This document shows positions 12,020-23,289 of a stretch of 64,000 bases of DNA, piece by piece. The position numbers and the translations under genes are program-made. The notes below the pieces were generated by a model. It was not told the origin of the DNA, did not search any database, and was given only the letters and a program-made list of their open reading frames with translations. This stretch comes from Pochonia chlamydosporia 170. Taxonomy: Eukaryota; Ascomycota; Sordariomycetes; Hypocreales; Clavicipitaceae. The DNA is taken from the NCBI RefSeq assembly GCF_001653235.2, contig NC_035792.1:5270001-5334000 (forward strand). The letters run 5' to 3'. The stretch's first letter is position 1. Each line of letters begins with the position of its first letter.

Positions 12020-12275
12020 CACTTCGTTCGATCGAATCGATCGAAAATTGATCGAACACTCGGGCCCGTTCGATTCGAACGGCGAATGATGTGTGCGCAG
12101 TTCGATTCGGGTGTCGAATGAGATGCGCCACATTCGATTCGATGCAGTCGAATATCGAATGAGACCTGCCCTGTTCGATTCGACATCGAATCGAACGCCA
12201 AGAAATTCGATTCGATATTCGTAAGACTTGGCATCGAATGAATCTATCGATTCGATTCCCATTCGTAAGATGTCC
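12020..12275. repeat. Right subterminal repeats of the hAT
   Basis: Iterated TTCGATTCGA and GATCGAATCGATCGAA words lie beside the right TIR and mirror the left array. They make spurious Arg/Ile/Ser-rich open frames on both strands. Confidence 0.75.
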
Positions 12276-12282
12276 ATCCCTG

Positions 12283-12721
12283 AGGTGGGCTGCCTTATAT
12301 ACACCATTGGCGGGCGTTGTTGCTTTTGTTGACCCCGCGGAGAAAGTTCTTTTGAGGTCACTTTGATCGAATATGTCAGCCAATATATTGAGCCACGTTG
12401 AGCCCTGTTCCTGATCCCTGTTGCCGATTGGGGGGGATAGTCACAGGGCGAAGAGCCGAGAATTAGATGTGTTGCTTCATCCAATTCTATTAATTCTCCA
12501 AAATTTCGGAAGCGATCCGATGTTTAAATTTCCCAAACACGAGCATAAAGAAGCAGTGATGTACCTTTGGTATAAAGATACCCCACGGCGGTGCTCCAGG
12601 AAGAAAATTGTCGAGTCGTGCCACATCCGATCAGCGATCGACGAGCCAAGTCATATAAATTGTTGATGATAGCAATTGATCATCCTCGATCTCTGCTTCG
12701 ACCTTCAGACACATGTTTTCG
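12283..12721. other. Flank between the hAT and the RING-like gene
   Basis: Contains the right TSD copy AGGTGGGC (12283-12290). No gene seen. The 3' flank of the RING-like gene that is shared with the downstream decayed copies begins at about 12722. Confidence 0.4.
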
Positions 12722-12834
12722 CCATGCCATGCTGGGTTCATTCCATCATCATCATGCGGACTGTCAGCCTCTCAAGCAAACGCACAAGTACAAAGCATGC
12801 GCTAGAGTCGTAGGTTTTTAGCCTTACAGGCTCT

Positions 12835-14226
12835 TCACAGATAAATGCCCACCCATTCGGTTTTGAGAGCGGCCTTTGTTTCACAGTTCACCACGGCGCA
12901 TCGAATGTCTTTTGGTGGAATATTACGTGTTTTGCCGGGTGGCGGTCGGAAGCCAACTCCATGTGGTGATGATTCCGTTGGTCTCCGATTCTCGAAGCAA
13001 TCCGCGCAATATACCTTTATGTAAATAGTTAGTAGGCGCTTGGCTCAATCCTGCTGCCCAAAACCCGTATACACATACATGCCCACATTTCTTGAGTGCC
13101 CAGAAATGATGTTCACCTGGCGCGCGTTTCCTTTTCCTGCCATTTGCGGAAGTTGCATTTGGCAACGGTGCGGCTGCCGTGGGATCGTACGCAAGCTCAT
13201 CGTTGCAAGCAGGACATACCACTATCCTCTCTTCGGTAGAAGACGTATCTCGAGTGAAGCCATCACGTGAGGGAGGAGTCGGCTCCATAGGGGGCTCCGG
13301 ACTTGGTTCCCTAGGGGTGAAATTGAGAGGAAACCCAATGGCGGCGACATCAGAGCTTCGCCTCATGAAGTTGGTGTCCAGGAGATCGGCCATCCGCTGA
13401 ACGTATCCAGCAATACTGGAATAGAAACTGTGGCCAGAGGTAATCGGCTGATGTGTTCTAGGTCGATGATGATGGTGGTGATGACTTCTTGTTATTCTTG
13501 GTTCTGGAGCTCGCCCATCTACCGGTGAGTCTTGTCACACTTCACGACTTGTTTGCATAACTGGACGACGATCGGGCAGAAGATCCCCTGTGAATCGGGC
13601 AACGAGAGACTCTTGATTTCCTACATAAAAGAGTGGAATCTATACGATAACTAAATACTTTGGAATACTGCTGCCTGCAAGGCAGCAGTATGATAATTGC
13701 TGTTGCCTCTTAGGCAATAGCATACTGCGCTTGGTTTGAATGAGCGACTTGATCTTGACAAGTCTGTCGTTAAATCAATAACGCTGGCTTCTGGTCCCAC
13801 AAACGTAGAATCGCTTCTCGACAATGATGGTGTTGCTATTCGTTGCGAATTTTTCCGCCGCAGATTTCGTCCTATTCGGCTCGGCGGTTGCGAGTGTCTC
13901 TGTCGAACTGGTGAATCTGGCTCCTCTGTCAAGTCAATAACAACAATGCTTTGCGGTCTTTGCGGCTGTGACCGCTGCGCCATTGGCAGTGTTGGCGGCG
14001 GACGACGATAATTCCTCCGCCCAGGTCGCAACCTTTCAGGGTGCACCGGAGAAATTGGTTGGAAGGACCGTTGAGGATTAAGTAGATCCTGGAGGCCATT
14101 CTGGTTTCGATTTGTAAGATCGGCGTGAATTTCGATGAGGTCGTCCTCCAGGGTCGACTCGAACCCTTCGTCCTGGGTTCGCGCCATTTCGCGATTTTGC
14201 ATGCCAACATTGCGTTGGCCATTCAT
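12835..14226 (-). CDS. SIM-containing RING-like protein (candidate SUMO-targeted ubiquitin ligase)
   Basis: The gene starts at ATG 14226. Exon 1 encodes an acidic/Pro-rich N-terminus with two SUMO-interaction motifs, VVIDLTEEPDSP and SVIDLTTDL. A middle exon, open upstream of 13393 to about 13.52 kb, encodes a His-rich stretch, then MADLLDTNF and CPACNDEL. The last intron (13015-13078; donor GTATGT, branch TACTAAC, acceptor AAAG) joins KKCGH to VYCADCFENRRP, and the product ends CAVVNCETKAALKTEWVGIY-L then TGA at 12835. The Cys/His spacing (CxxC, CxH, CxxC, CxxxxC) is RING-like. Paired SIMs plus a C-terminal RING are the layout of SUMO-targeted ubiquitin ligases (Slx8/RNF4 type), which ubiquitinate sumoylated nuclear proteins; that function is inferred. 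The first intron, between about 13.52 and 13.74 kb, is not placed exactly. No disabling mutation is seen. Decayed 3' copies lie at 59.4 and 63.4 kb. Confidence 0.75.
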
Positions 14227-14941
14227 TTATGCAAATGGCCAAGTGTCAGGAAAGGAGACCAGGAACAGCCAGGGCGATCCAGATGCCGTGCGCCACCTTA
14301 GGTGTCCGCTTTTGCCAACAGCTGGGGCGGCCCTGGAGAAATTTGGAGGACCTCGGATTGGAAGAGGCACCCTTCACATCTCTCGAATACAGGCAAATGG
14401 CTACAACATGACCGTGGGTTAAAATAGAACAAATGATATTTATAGTCTCATGGAATACTACAAATAGTCACGATTGCGAAGGTTATTGACCCTCGTTGTC
14501 AAGCCCTTACGTTGCGAATTCCCAGAGCTTCATTTGAAGAATTTCGCAGCAAGCCCCTTTAAGGCGAGCAATTGAAGATCGCCAGTCTCCGCACCCCATT
14601 TTCCCACCATTACTATCTCAGGGACATGCTGTGGTGGCACTCGCGGATTCCGTCAAAGCTCAATGTCTTTACGTGAGCAACTAAGTATCTCCGTCAAACC
14701 TGTAATCATTCGATGGCTCCAGTCGTTTTTTAGCATCCGTGCCACGGCACAGATGCCACAGTGAACCGCAGCCTCCTTTCAGTCTGATATGATTGGGGTT
14801 GTCGCCGACGTTGCTGGTGACGTATAGCCCAGGATGTCGACTATTGTTAGGCCTCAGAGCAACCACTGAAGCCCAGCTTGCAATCAGATGTGCACACATA
14901 TTACGCTGCGCAAGACGTCACTGTACTGTTTGCTATAATAA

Positions 14942-15027
14942 AACAGGCCATTCTGGGTTAGATTTGTAGGATTGACGTGAATTTCGTGGAGGTCATCCAC
15001 GCGGGTTGGCTCGAACCCTGCGATCAC
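14942..15027 (-). pseudogene. Diverged fragment of the RING-like gene exon 1
   Basis: On the minus strand this stretch encodes GFEP..DDLHEIH....TN..QNGL. It aligns without gaps to GFES..DDLIEIH....TN..QNGL of exon 1 at about 14090-14165. Identity is recognisable over about 85 bp only and no start or downstream exon is present, so it is a local partial duplication. Confidence 0.6.
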
Positions 15028-16278
15028 AGCAATGAACATCCCATGTTACGCATTTCCTTTCTCAACTACCTGGAATAAAGCCTCTGTTGATTTCCCTGTT
15101 CTCGGACGGCCCACCCTGGCTTGTCAGTAAATTCCAGTCACTGTAATTGGCTGGGGTGATGTCTCAACACTGGGGTTGTTCTCGTTCATGTCAGCTTCTC
15201 CCACATGGCCTTGGACTTCTAGCACGAGGTACTAGTACTCACCAGGTGTGTCCTGACCGGTTAGGTGACAGATTTCGCACGCTACTGTCCATTCGACCAG
15301 TCCCTAGGGCACACAGGAACAGTTGACCCGATGTGATCCCATCTGTTCCCGCATTCTCCTAGTTTCTGCCTTCCAGAGGTTTTTTGATATGGACGGCCGG
15401 TACACAGCCGGGGAGCAATATATATCTACGGAGATGGATATGTCCAGCTCATGAAGCTATGAGTTCGTTGCAATTACGACCCAGCAGTTTTGGGCTACAC
15501 TGACAATCTGGATTCATCCATGAAATGCAACCACCCAGGTGCGTTTTGGAGCTGTGCAACATCGAACCAATTGAGGCAGCCACACCGGCTCCTCGCTGCT
15601 ACGTGCTGCGGGTTCAGCCACCTGGAATTGTGGCGTCTGAGGCTCGTTCTAGGGAGGTTGGAGGTCGATGATACACTATGTTTGAGATGCGTCGCTTTGG
15701 TCACATATGCCCTCCAATCAAACCCACAATGCATTCCCCGATTGCACAATGGAGTCAATTTAGTCAATAATTCACCAAAAACTTTTGAATCTGCTTGATC
15801 CTCTTCGTTCTCCTCTCCGAGATCCGCTGTAGTCTTTTTCCAGCCCTACACCTCGCTGCCGCAGCGACACTCTAACGAATTCCAACGCCAATAGCCTAAC
15901 AGCTTCTGGGTCATTTGATGTGGTAGCTACCTAGCCCGATGCTTCGCTGAAAACTGCGACTCCAAACAAGCCACGGCATACACACCGAAACATGTTTCTG
16001 GGCTATTCATCCGCATGCGCAGTGTCTTTTAGCAGCCATAAAATATGACATTAGTCACAGGTCAGCGCCTCGGATTGAGCTAGAACAAAGAGAGCATTAT
16101 TCCGGACTCTCCAGATGTTTCGCGCTAGGAAGATGACCGTTCAATTATACAGTGGACGGCGCCGGGAAAGTTCCCCAGGCCGCTGCTGGGCTACGCTAAC
16201 GCTAAATCATTTCGGGTTGTAAGTGCGATGGGGAGTCAGGTCATCTCAGCCAGGCCTGCTAGACGTACCACGGCAATT
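15028..16278. other. Intergenic, no gene seen
   Basis: Short open frames on both strands at about 15.49-15.80 kb lack motifs. No TIRs or repeats were recognised. Confidence 0.35.
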
Positions 16279-18441
16279 TTAGTATTCACGACTGGCTTCG
16301 CGCAGATCCACGATGCCAGGGAGGTTGTTGCTGATATCTCCAAACCCCTCATGGTTGAACAGCTTGGTTTCATCCTCGTCCAGTACTTGCCGAGGTTTCC
16401 CAGTGAAGGAATCAACATCAGAGTAATCTGATGTCAAGTATTCAAACTCCTCAATCTCCATGATGCCATGGTTCGAGGCGCTCTCGTTGGAAGACTGAAT
16501 CATTTCAGATTGAGAATGCGGTGCAGGTGAGGCAACTGCAATCGCGATCCCCTCGTCAGCTACTAGCGTGAGACATGGAGAATTTTGATACTGGTCGCTT
16601 GCAGAGCTTTTGTCTTCATGGGTGCTGGATCTACTCATGTGACACAGATCAAACCTCGCAGAAGAGTCAATGGTTGTGGTGGCAATATGCCGGCTGTGAG
16701 GGCGGCCGGTATTGCTGCTTGCGTAATCCGATGGATCTGTTGTTGATGTCGTACTAATAGTAGACCCTTGATGTAACGAGGAGTGGCGTACGGGGACATT
16801 TTGGAGAAAGTCGTCAAGAGGCACCCCACTCTGTGAAAGTTCCAGGAGCGCCTTCAGGTCAGCGGCGAGTGGCAGCTTAGCTAGGGACTCCTCAACTGCA
16901 CGTTGTACTGCACTTTGCCAATCTGGGTGGTACTGCGGTGGAGCGGCTGGTACAATACTTGATTTAGCCGGGCGATGAGTATGGCCTGGATGTCGAATAA
17001 GCATTTTACTTGCAATACCAAAAGGGACAGAAAGTTGTGCCTTACTTGACGATGGGATGCCATACTCCAAATCTTCACCATCAGAGCCATTTATGCGCTC
17101 GAGATTGTCGTTCTGAAAGTCATCTCTTCCTAGGATGGAGACCGCATCCCGCGCAGACCCATTTACGGCTGCAACTTGTCCACCCCGTTCCAGACGCTCA
17201 AGCTGCGAATTAGGACCGGGGCAATCATCTTCTCTCATGGTAGTCAAGCTGCTACCTGGTCGATATCGAGGAACGCAAGGAGGTGATATAGATCTGCTAG
17301 GCGATTCAGCGGTAAGCTTCCGAGCTTCCCAGTGGCCATTTCTCGTATTACCAGCGATTGGCTGCTCGGTTGAAATCCAGTATCTGGCCGAGTGCGATCG
17401 CCCACGGGAACTACTTAGGCTATGCTGGCGTTGTAACTGGCTAGTTTGGGTTGCGATGAAGTGGTCTCGGTGAGAACCACGTCGTTCTGCTGTCCTTTTG
17501 AGTGCCAACTTGCTGGGTTTTGCTTTTCCGTTACGTGCGGGGGATCTGCCTGCAACAACTCCACTGACTTCTTGCCTTGGCTCCATTGACAACCTGGACA
17601 GCGACCTGGTTGATGAATGTGCTGAACCATTCACGTAACACAAATCGCCTGCTTCACTGCCACTGTATGTTGAAACATCCGCTTCGAGGATATGAGTGAT
17701 GTTGGATGAGGTGGTAGAAATTCGCTGTTCTTTTTCATAGAATTCTTGTGCAGCAACACTCCGGACGTCAACACCATTTTCCCCCATATTTCGTTCTGCG
17801 ACATCTTCGCCATAGTCTCTGACGCCAGCAGCTTGTATTCGAGCCCGGAAGTCATAGGGTTTAAGCCCGCCCTGTGCGTCAAGAAGATCGATATGTCCAG
17901 GCGTTCGCATAGATGAATGGGACGTGGATGCAGTTATGGACGGTATTGAAGGTGCTAATGACCTAGCCTCCGAGTCCGTAGCCCCATACACTTTGCTACG
18001 GCCCGAAGCCGATCTCAATAAACTCGGTCGACCCTCTGAATTAGCTGCACTTGGTCGATCGCCGCGCATGCCCAAGAAGTACGGTTTCGTCGGTCCCGCC
18101 AGTTGCTGCCTGCTTTCGCCATTTGCTATAGCATTCCGTATTCTTTGCATAGATGCTCGTCGTACTGGGCTGTGCCCTCCGACACCTGCGTAACGTTGTA
18201 AGTAGTGCCAATTCCGGAGTATTAGTTGAGAGAACTGGCTCACTTTGTACTGATGCTGTGGCCAGTGGATTACGGTCTTGAAGTCGGAAGGAGCGATCTG
18301 ATATCCCGTCACGGTTCGATCGCCTCGTCGGGATGTTAAGGAACCCCATGGCAGATGGCAGACGTTCACCAAGTTATGGCAGAGGCCGTGGAGATGGATA
18401 CGACTGATTGTCTTGGTTGGGGATCCAATTGATTCATTCAT
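16279..18441 (-). CDS. Serine-rich 720-residue protein of unknown function
   Basis: A single uninterrupted frame starts at ATG 18441 and ends at 16279. In a region otherwise full of broken frames, a 2.16-kb stop-free frame is good evidence of coding. I recognise no catalytic domain, signal peptide or membrane segment. The first 95 residues hold the only aromatic/hydrophobic block (VIHWPQHQYKVSQFSQLILR). The remainder is Ser/Arg/Pro-rich and probably disordered (SSSRGRSHSARYW, SPSRSISPPCVPRYRPGS). A short helical segment near residue 530 (WQSAVQRAVEESLAKLPL) and an acidic C-terminus (MEIEEFEYLTSDYSDVDSF) follow. The SR/RS-like composition suggests a phosphoregulated scaffold, but that is a guess. 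The N-terminus could instead read into an unspliced intron, so the true start may lie downstream. Confidence 0.6.
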   Translation of the reverse strand: MNESIGSPTKTISRIHLHGLCHNLVNVCHLPWGSLTSRRGDRTVTGYQIAPSDFKTVIHWPQHQYKVSQFSQLILRNWHYLQRYAGVGGHSPVRRASMQRIRNAIANGESRQQLAGPTKPYFLGMRGDRPSAANSEGRPSLLRSASGRSKVYGATDSEARSLAPSIPSITASTSHSSMRTPGHIDLLDAQGGLKPYDFRARIQAAGVRDYGEDVAERNMGENGVDVRSVAAQEFYEKEQRISTTSSNITHILEADVSTYSGSEAGDLCYVNGSAHSSTRSLSRLSMEPRQEVSGVVAGRSPARNGKAKPSKLALKRTAERRGSHRDHFIATQTSQLQRQHSLSSSRGRSHSARYWISTEQPIAGNTRNGHWEARKLTAESPSRSISPPCVPRYRPGSSLTTMREDDCPGPNSQLERLERGGQVAAVNGSARDAVSILGRDDFQNDNLERINGSDGEDLEYGIPSSSKAQLSVPFGIASKMLIRHPGHTHRPAKSSIVPAAPPQYHPDWQSAVQRAVEESLAKLPLAADLKALLELSQSGVPLDDFLQNVPVRHSSLHQGSTISTTSTTDPSDYASSNTGRPHSRHIATTTIDSSARFDLCHMSRSSTHEDKSSASDQYQNSPCLTLVADEGIAIAVASPAPHSQSEMIQSSNESASNHGIMEIEEFEYLTSDYSDVDSFTGKPRQVLDEDETKLFNHEGFGDISNNLPGIVDLREASREY

Positions 18442-20900
18442 GCACGGATAACAACATAAAAAGGCTTATTCTGGCATGAACGTCTCGCCGAGACTTAAAC
18501 AGGACACAGCCCCATCAAGTGAGTGGTTGTTGTTAAGTAGCAGAGTATGTAGGTGAAAGAGCACAACTCCACTTAATGACGGGGCGATCACCGAGAAGTA
18601 TATGGCAAGGATGCCTACCTTATACATCATACAAAGCCGAACCCTGCACTGCCTTCTCTTGTTATTAGACTCGCCTAATACAAATGGCGGCCTGCATCAG
18701 AGCGCACACGAGTGGTAGGTGTGTTGCCAAAAGGTACAATGGCCCCCGGTGACGTTTGCCCACATAGCTTAAACCCGTCGTTGCGACATATTGGATGGAT
18801 GGTTGTGGGTTGATATGCATTGGGGGATCCAAACGAACCACAACCATGCCCCCTGACCAGGGAGAGCGCTAGCCTGATATTGGCCCGGAGTGCAGACTTT
18901 TGAAGACTCGGATGGTGGACATTGCATGCCCCTCAGGACATGACCTTGACACTTGGGATACCCATCAAGCAGCAGCTAAACTTCACTCCGCATGCGACCT
19001 GCAATCGGGTGCGTGCGTTGCAGAAAAGGTGCAACAGCGGTCGAAACTTAACTTGAACGCGTGGCGGCCTCCTGATCAAACACTCGGGATGAGGACAGTC
19101 ACCTTGTGCCTAAGATACTGTCAATATAACCTGACACAACGGCCCCAGCTCAATATTTCCGTGGACCCGGTCCAGAGGATGTGGCGTTTGCAATGCCTTG
19201 CTCTGAACTACGAGGTGAGCGAGCTGTCTTGCGCCACCGTACTTGAGATGATTGACGACGGGAGAGCCCCAGAAGTACTTGGTAGGGGCTAAAACAGAAA
19301 ATTTAGCAGGGGTGAGTCAAGTACCAGGACAGTTTCACACACAAGTGGCCATTCTTCATAATGGAGCAATTCTATTCTTCAAACACGACCGTCCTCAAAT
19401 TTGAACAAGGAAATTGCTGGGAGCCACCGCAGACACTAGGAGCCAATTAACATGACCCAAAGAGTTGCCGACCTGGCTTCCCCTCAGTTCCACTAAGTGA
19501 CTACTTACATAGTACGCGGTGCCATCTGTGCCATTCCAGCGACTGTGAGGGAATGAGGATTGTTGCTGCGCACTACATCAAGCGGCCCGTGTAGCCGCCA
19601 CTCTTGCGTTTTTGTCAGGCAGTGCAGCCGTTCGTGCAGAACAGAAACAACTATTCATTCACCGAATATGGACCCACATAAAGTCACCACCACCAGGAAG
19701 CCGCCCATACGGAGTATTGGTCTTACAAAATGTCCCTCGGAAACAGCAGAGCGGAATATTCAGGATGTGTCTCTTTCGTCGGCATGGAAAGAATTAAATG
19801 GTGAAGAGTGGTCGTCCTAGGACAGCGCGACTGTATGCAAGGCTTGTGCGGTGGAGGAGGAACGTCCGCCGAGGGCGTTATGTAGAGACATCTTAACCCA
19901 GATAAGTCCGAGCGTGGACAGGACGATAAACATGATAAATCTAGGTGCCTGTCGCTAAGTGTCAACCCATTCCATATTAGGAAAAAACATCCATTTTGGG
20001 CCTTAGCTTGACCACTTCCGGGGCATTCCGAGGCCGACTAAGAATATATATATATATTATATATACTACTGTGTTACGTTACGTGGTGTGTGCTACGTGG
20101 TATAGTATATAGTATAGTATATAGTGTAGAGAGGAGAATGACAAGAATAAGGAGAATTAGAATCGTTCCTCTCCCCCTGTGGTCCCCGTAGCTTGAAAGT
20201 CGTCGCTTGCAGTGGTTTACCCTCAAACATACGCTACATACTACGGGACATTTTCTCCCCTCGCCGCCATATGAACGTTTTTCTCCTCGATTTTCACATT
20301 ACCTCGTGATTTTCACTCCCAAGCCTCTAACGATTTAGTATTTAGTATAACCTCAGTATAACCTCAGTGACGACCGAAGTTCGATGCCTGAGGATACACA
20401 GGCCGCCTGACAGCTCCCATCGCTTCCATAATTTTCCCCTGAAGTTTGAAACAAAGAGACCCTCATCTTCCGTAAGATCGCCGTCAGACTTTATGCGAAA
20501 ATAGTAGTCGCCCTGACCATTTCATCCCTTTCGGGCAAGCAACGAAACACCTTATGCATGAATTATTTGCTTTTTGTCCTCATGTTGAACCCGGATCTCA
20601 ACCCTCAGATCAAGGATTTCCATGGTAAATGAAGCTTCCTTCAGTCGAACCGTATCATTCTTCTCTCCTTCACCAGTGATTAAACATTTCCCCGGAATAT
20701 TTCAGAGTTTCTGAATCCCCCCTTTTAGTTGTTGGGATAGGAATAATTTGGAATCAATCTGAACCATTCTTTCTACCTCAATTCTTATAATAATCATGTG
20801 TATTAAGGATCCTCTCGTACCATTCACCCTCGTCCTCGATATCCTCAACATTTTGACATGTCTCCAGTTCCCCAACTCAGCAGAGTACCCCCTACGAGAT
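18442..20900. other. Intergenic, no supported gene
   Basis: Largest open frame (18900-19292) has no family resemblance. An AT microsatellite lies at about 20044-20066, followed by TATAGTATATAGTATAG words. C/T-rich stretches fill 20160-20760. Confidence 0.35.
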
Positions 20901-20934
20901 CCACCTTACAAGCCAATTGGTATTTCATCCCATT

Positions 20935-22785
20935 CCGTTGCCTTCCTTCATTATGTCTACATGGTTCACTATTCTCGCCCGGGTAGCTGAGGTGGATAGA
21001 ATCCTGGACTCCGCATATCGCAATGCCCTATGTGAGTTCGAGGAAGGCAGCAATGATGCCACAGCAGGAGATTGGAGGAGCTTTTACATAGCATTCTATG
21101 GTGATCTGTTGGAAGTTGGGAGGGCATATATGATCCGCGGTCAGGCTCGGCTTCCCGGAAATGACCAGGCAGAGGCGCCTAAGGCAAGTATTCTCTACTT
21201 TCTCGTCTGCTACCGTCCTTTGATGCCACCAGGTTTTTCACCCTCAGTAAGATTCCTGNNNNNNNNNNNNNNNNNNNNNNNNNNNNNNNNNNNNNNNNNN
21301 NNNNNNNNNNNNNNNNNNNNNNNNNNNNNNNNNNNNNNNNNNNNNNNNNNNNNNNNNNTCTTCCTCCCCGGCTTTGTGGTGTTGAAGATATGGCGAATCG
21401 TCTGCTCGCCGATCGCGACGCGCCTCCAGTTAGACCACGATGGGCTTCAAACTTTGTTAGGCGCCACCAAGAGCTTACTACGCGTTTTACGCGTAAATAT
21501 AACTACCAGAGGGCCTTATGCGAAGATCCAAAGATAATTAAGCCTTCGTTTGAGCTTGTACGCAACACAGTCGCGAAATACGGCATACAGGACGAGGATT
21601 TCCACAACTTTGACGAGACTGGCTTTATGATGGGCATGATCTCAACCACAATGGTAGTTACAAGCTCATAAAGACGCAGCAAGCCAAGTTTAGCTCAACC
21701 AGGTGACAGAAAATGGGTTTCAGTACTCCAGTCTATTAATTCCCAAGGCGAAGCTATCCCGCCATTTATCATGGCTGCGGGGCAGTATCACCTTGCGAAC
21801 TGGTATGAAGATAGCGCTACCAAAGGATTGGGTTATCTCTACAACTCATAACGGCTGGACTACAAATGAGAAAGCCGTAGAATGGATCCAGCACTTTGAA
21901 AAGCATACTAAACCTAAAAGTCACGGCGCATATCGACTTCTTATTCTAGGTGGACACGAAAGTCACCACTCAACCGAATTCGAGGTATTCTGCAAAGAAC
22001 ACAAGATTATTACGCTTTGCATGCCATTTCATTCATCCCACAATCTTCATCCATTAGATGTTGGCTGTTTCGGGCCACTGAAGAAGGCGTATGGCAAAGA
22101 AATTGAAGGACTTATGAGCGCGCACATTACACACATCACACAGGCTGACTTCTTTCCCGCGTTTTGCACCGCTTTTAAAGCCGCAATGACTGAAAAAAAT
22201 ATCCAAGGAGCATTTAGAGGCTCAGGGCTTATTCCATTTGATCCGCAAAGTGTGTTAACACGGCTTGATGTAAAGCTACGAACTCCATCGCCTGTTGAAG
22301 CCGCACTTGAGCTACCAAATCTGTAGGTTCCAAAGACCCCAAACTACCCAACCGAGGCGACTTCACAAACTAATTATATAAAAATACGAATAAGCCGACA
22401 TCAGGGAAGCTCACCAACATCAATTTTAGATGCTATGGATCAATTTGCGAAAGGCACATGCGGAATAATGCATAAGATGGCTCTCTTAAAGGCTGAGAAC
22501 TAGCAACTTCGAGAGGCAAATGCACTATTAAGCAAGCGGTGTAAGGCCCCAAAAAAGCGTCTACGTGAAGGCGGTAGCATGAATATTGCCGAGGGACAAG
22601 CTCTTCAGGATCAGAATGATGTGGAAGAGCAGATACAGCAGGAGGATCGCCAGACTAGAGGCCGTAAGCCCCGTGATGAGACGAAGGGTCGGCGATGTGG
22701 TGTGTGCGGCAAGACTGGTCATAATGCACGAACTTGTCACAATGATGTGGAGACATCTAATGAGGATGATAGCAGTGAAGATTGA
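20935..22785 (+). pseudogene. pogo-like transposase, multiply broken
   Basis: The reading frame is interrupted by the 100-N gap, by a frame change after TTMVVTSS (about 21.67 kb), by another near YEDSAT (about 21.81 kb), by a TAG at 22321-22326, and by a TAG where a CAG would fit in KAEN*QLREAN (about 22.50 kb). The second catalytic Asp of the LLILDGHESHH motif usual in this family reads Gly, so even a repaired frame would be catalytically dead. The role of the family is cut-and-paste transposition at TA sites. Neighbouring genes are unrelated debris. Confidence 0.75.
21259..21358. other. Assembly gap (100 N)
   Basis: Exactly 100 N, which usually denotes a gap of unknown length. It falls inside the N-terminal part of the pogo-like transposase, and any frame read across it is meaningless. 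Confidence 0.99.
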
Positions 22786-23289
22786 TTGATTTCTTATGTT
22801 GTGGTTGTTTTTAGGTAAAATCTGTATGCGAAGCTCGTTGAAAGTGGCGCACTCAATGCTGGCGCACTCACTATGCACCTACGTTAATTCATCCACATAA
22901 TATTATTTCCAGTTCGATACCGAGTATTAATACATGCTCGTCAGAAGGAAAAGCTGAGTTTGGAGATTCCTATCCGCCCCCAGCTAACCCCCTGCTTTGA
23001 CGAGGTCCTATAAGCAAAAGAGGCAAATAAAGCAGTCTGTGCGGAATACCCTAGTCGAACTCCACTCAGATTCACAGTTGCGACTGACACGACAAACTAT
23101 CGAATGACCTGAAGTTATAGGGTAAGTGCCTAACTGTTTTCCCTTACGCTAATGCAGGCAATAATGCACCAAGAGATTAGGCTGACTAGATGGCAAAATG
23201 CCTCACCCTCTCACACAACTTTTATGCGGTCTCAATCTCGCTGATCACTCGGTACTAATGCAATTTGTATCAAGCCCACAATCGAGCCT

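Larger units (their letters stand above)
7629..12282 (-). mobile_element. Complete hAT transposon with 22-bp TIRs and 8-bp TSD
   Basis: The left end reads CAGGGATGGACATCTTACGA and the right end is its perfect inverted complement (22 bp in all). AGGTGGGC flanks the element on both sides (7621-7628 and 12283-12290), giving an unambiguous 8-bp target duplication and a 4,654-bp element. It carries a transposase on the minus strand (8024 to about 10.86 kb), and both ends hold iterated TCGAATCGAATCG arrays. Between the transposase 5' end and the right array (about 10.9-12.0 kb) there is roughly 1.1 kb with no convincing gene. Confidence 0.93.
20935..22889 (+). mobile_element. Decayed pogo/Fot-like (Tc1-mariner) transposon
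   Basis: Motifs of the fungal CENPB-HTH/DDE_1 transposases occur in order: RPRWASNFVRRHQELTTRF (CENPB-type HTH), NFDETGFMMGM (first Asp), LLILGGHESHHS (second Asp position) and NLHPLDVGCFGPLKKAY (third Asp). A leucine-rich helix and a CCHC knuckle (CGVCGKTGHNARTC) follow at the C-terminus. The right end looks like CTCACTATGCACCTACGTTA at about 22870-22889; a similar sequence occurs at about 54965. The left end was not found, and the N-terminal part is broken by the assembly gap. Confidence 0.7.

Noticed and set aside
20917..21537. 206-codon frame spanning the N gap
   Set aside because: One third of it is translated N. The real transposase frame after the gap is a different one.
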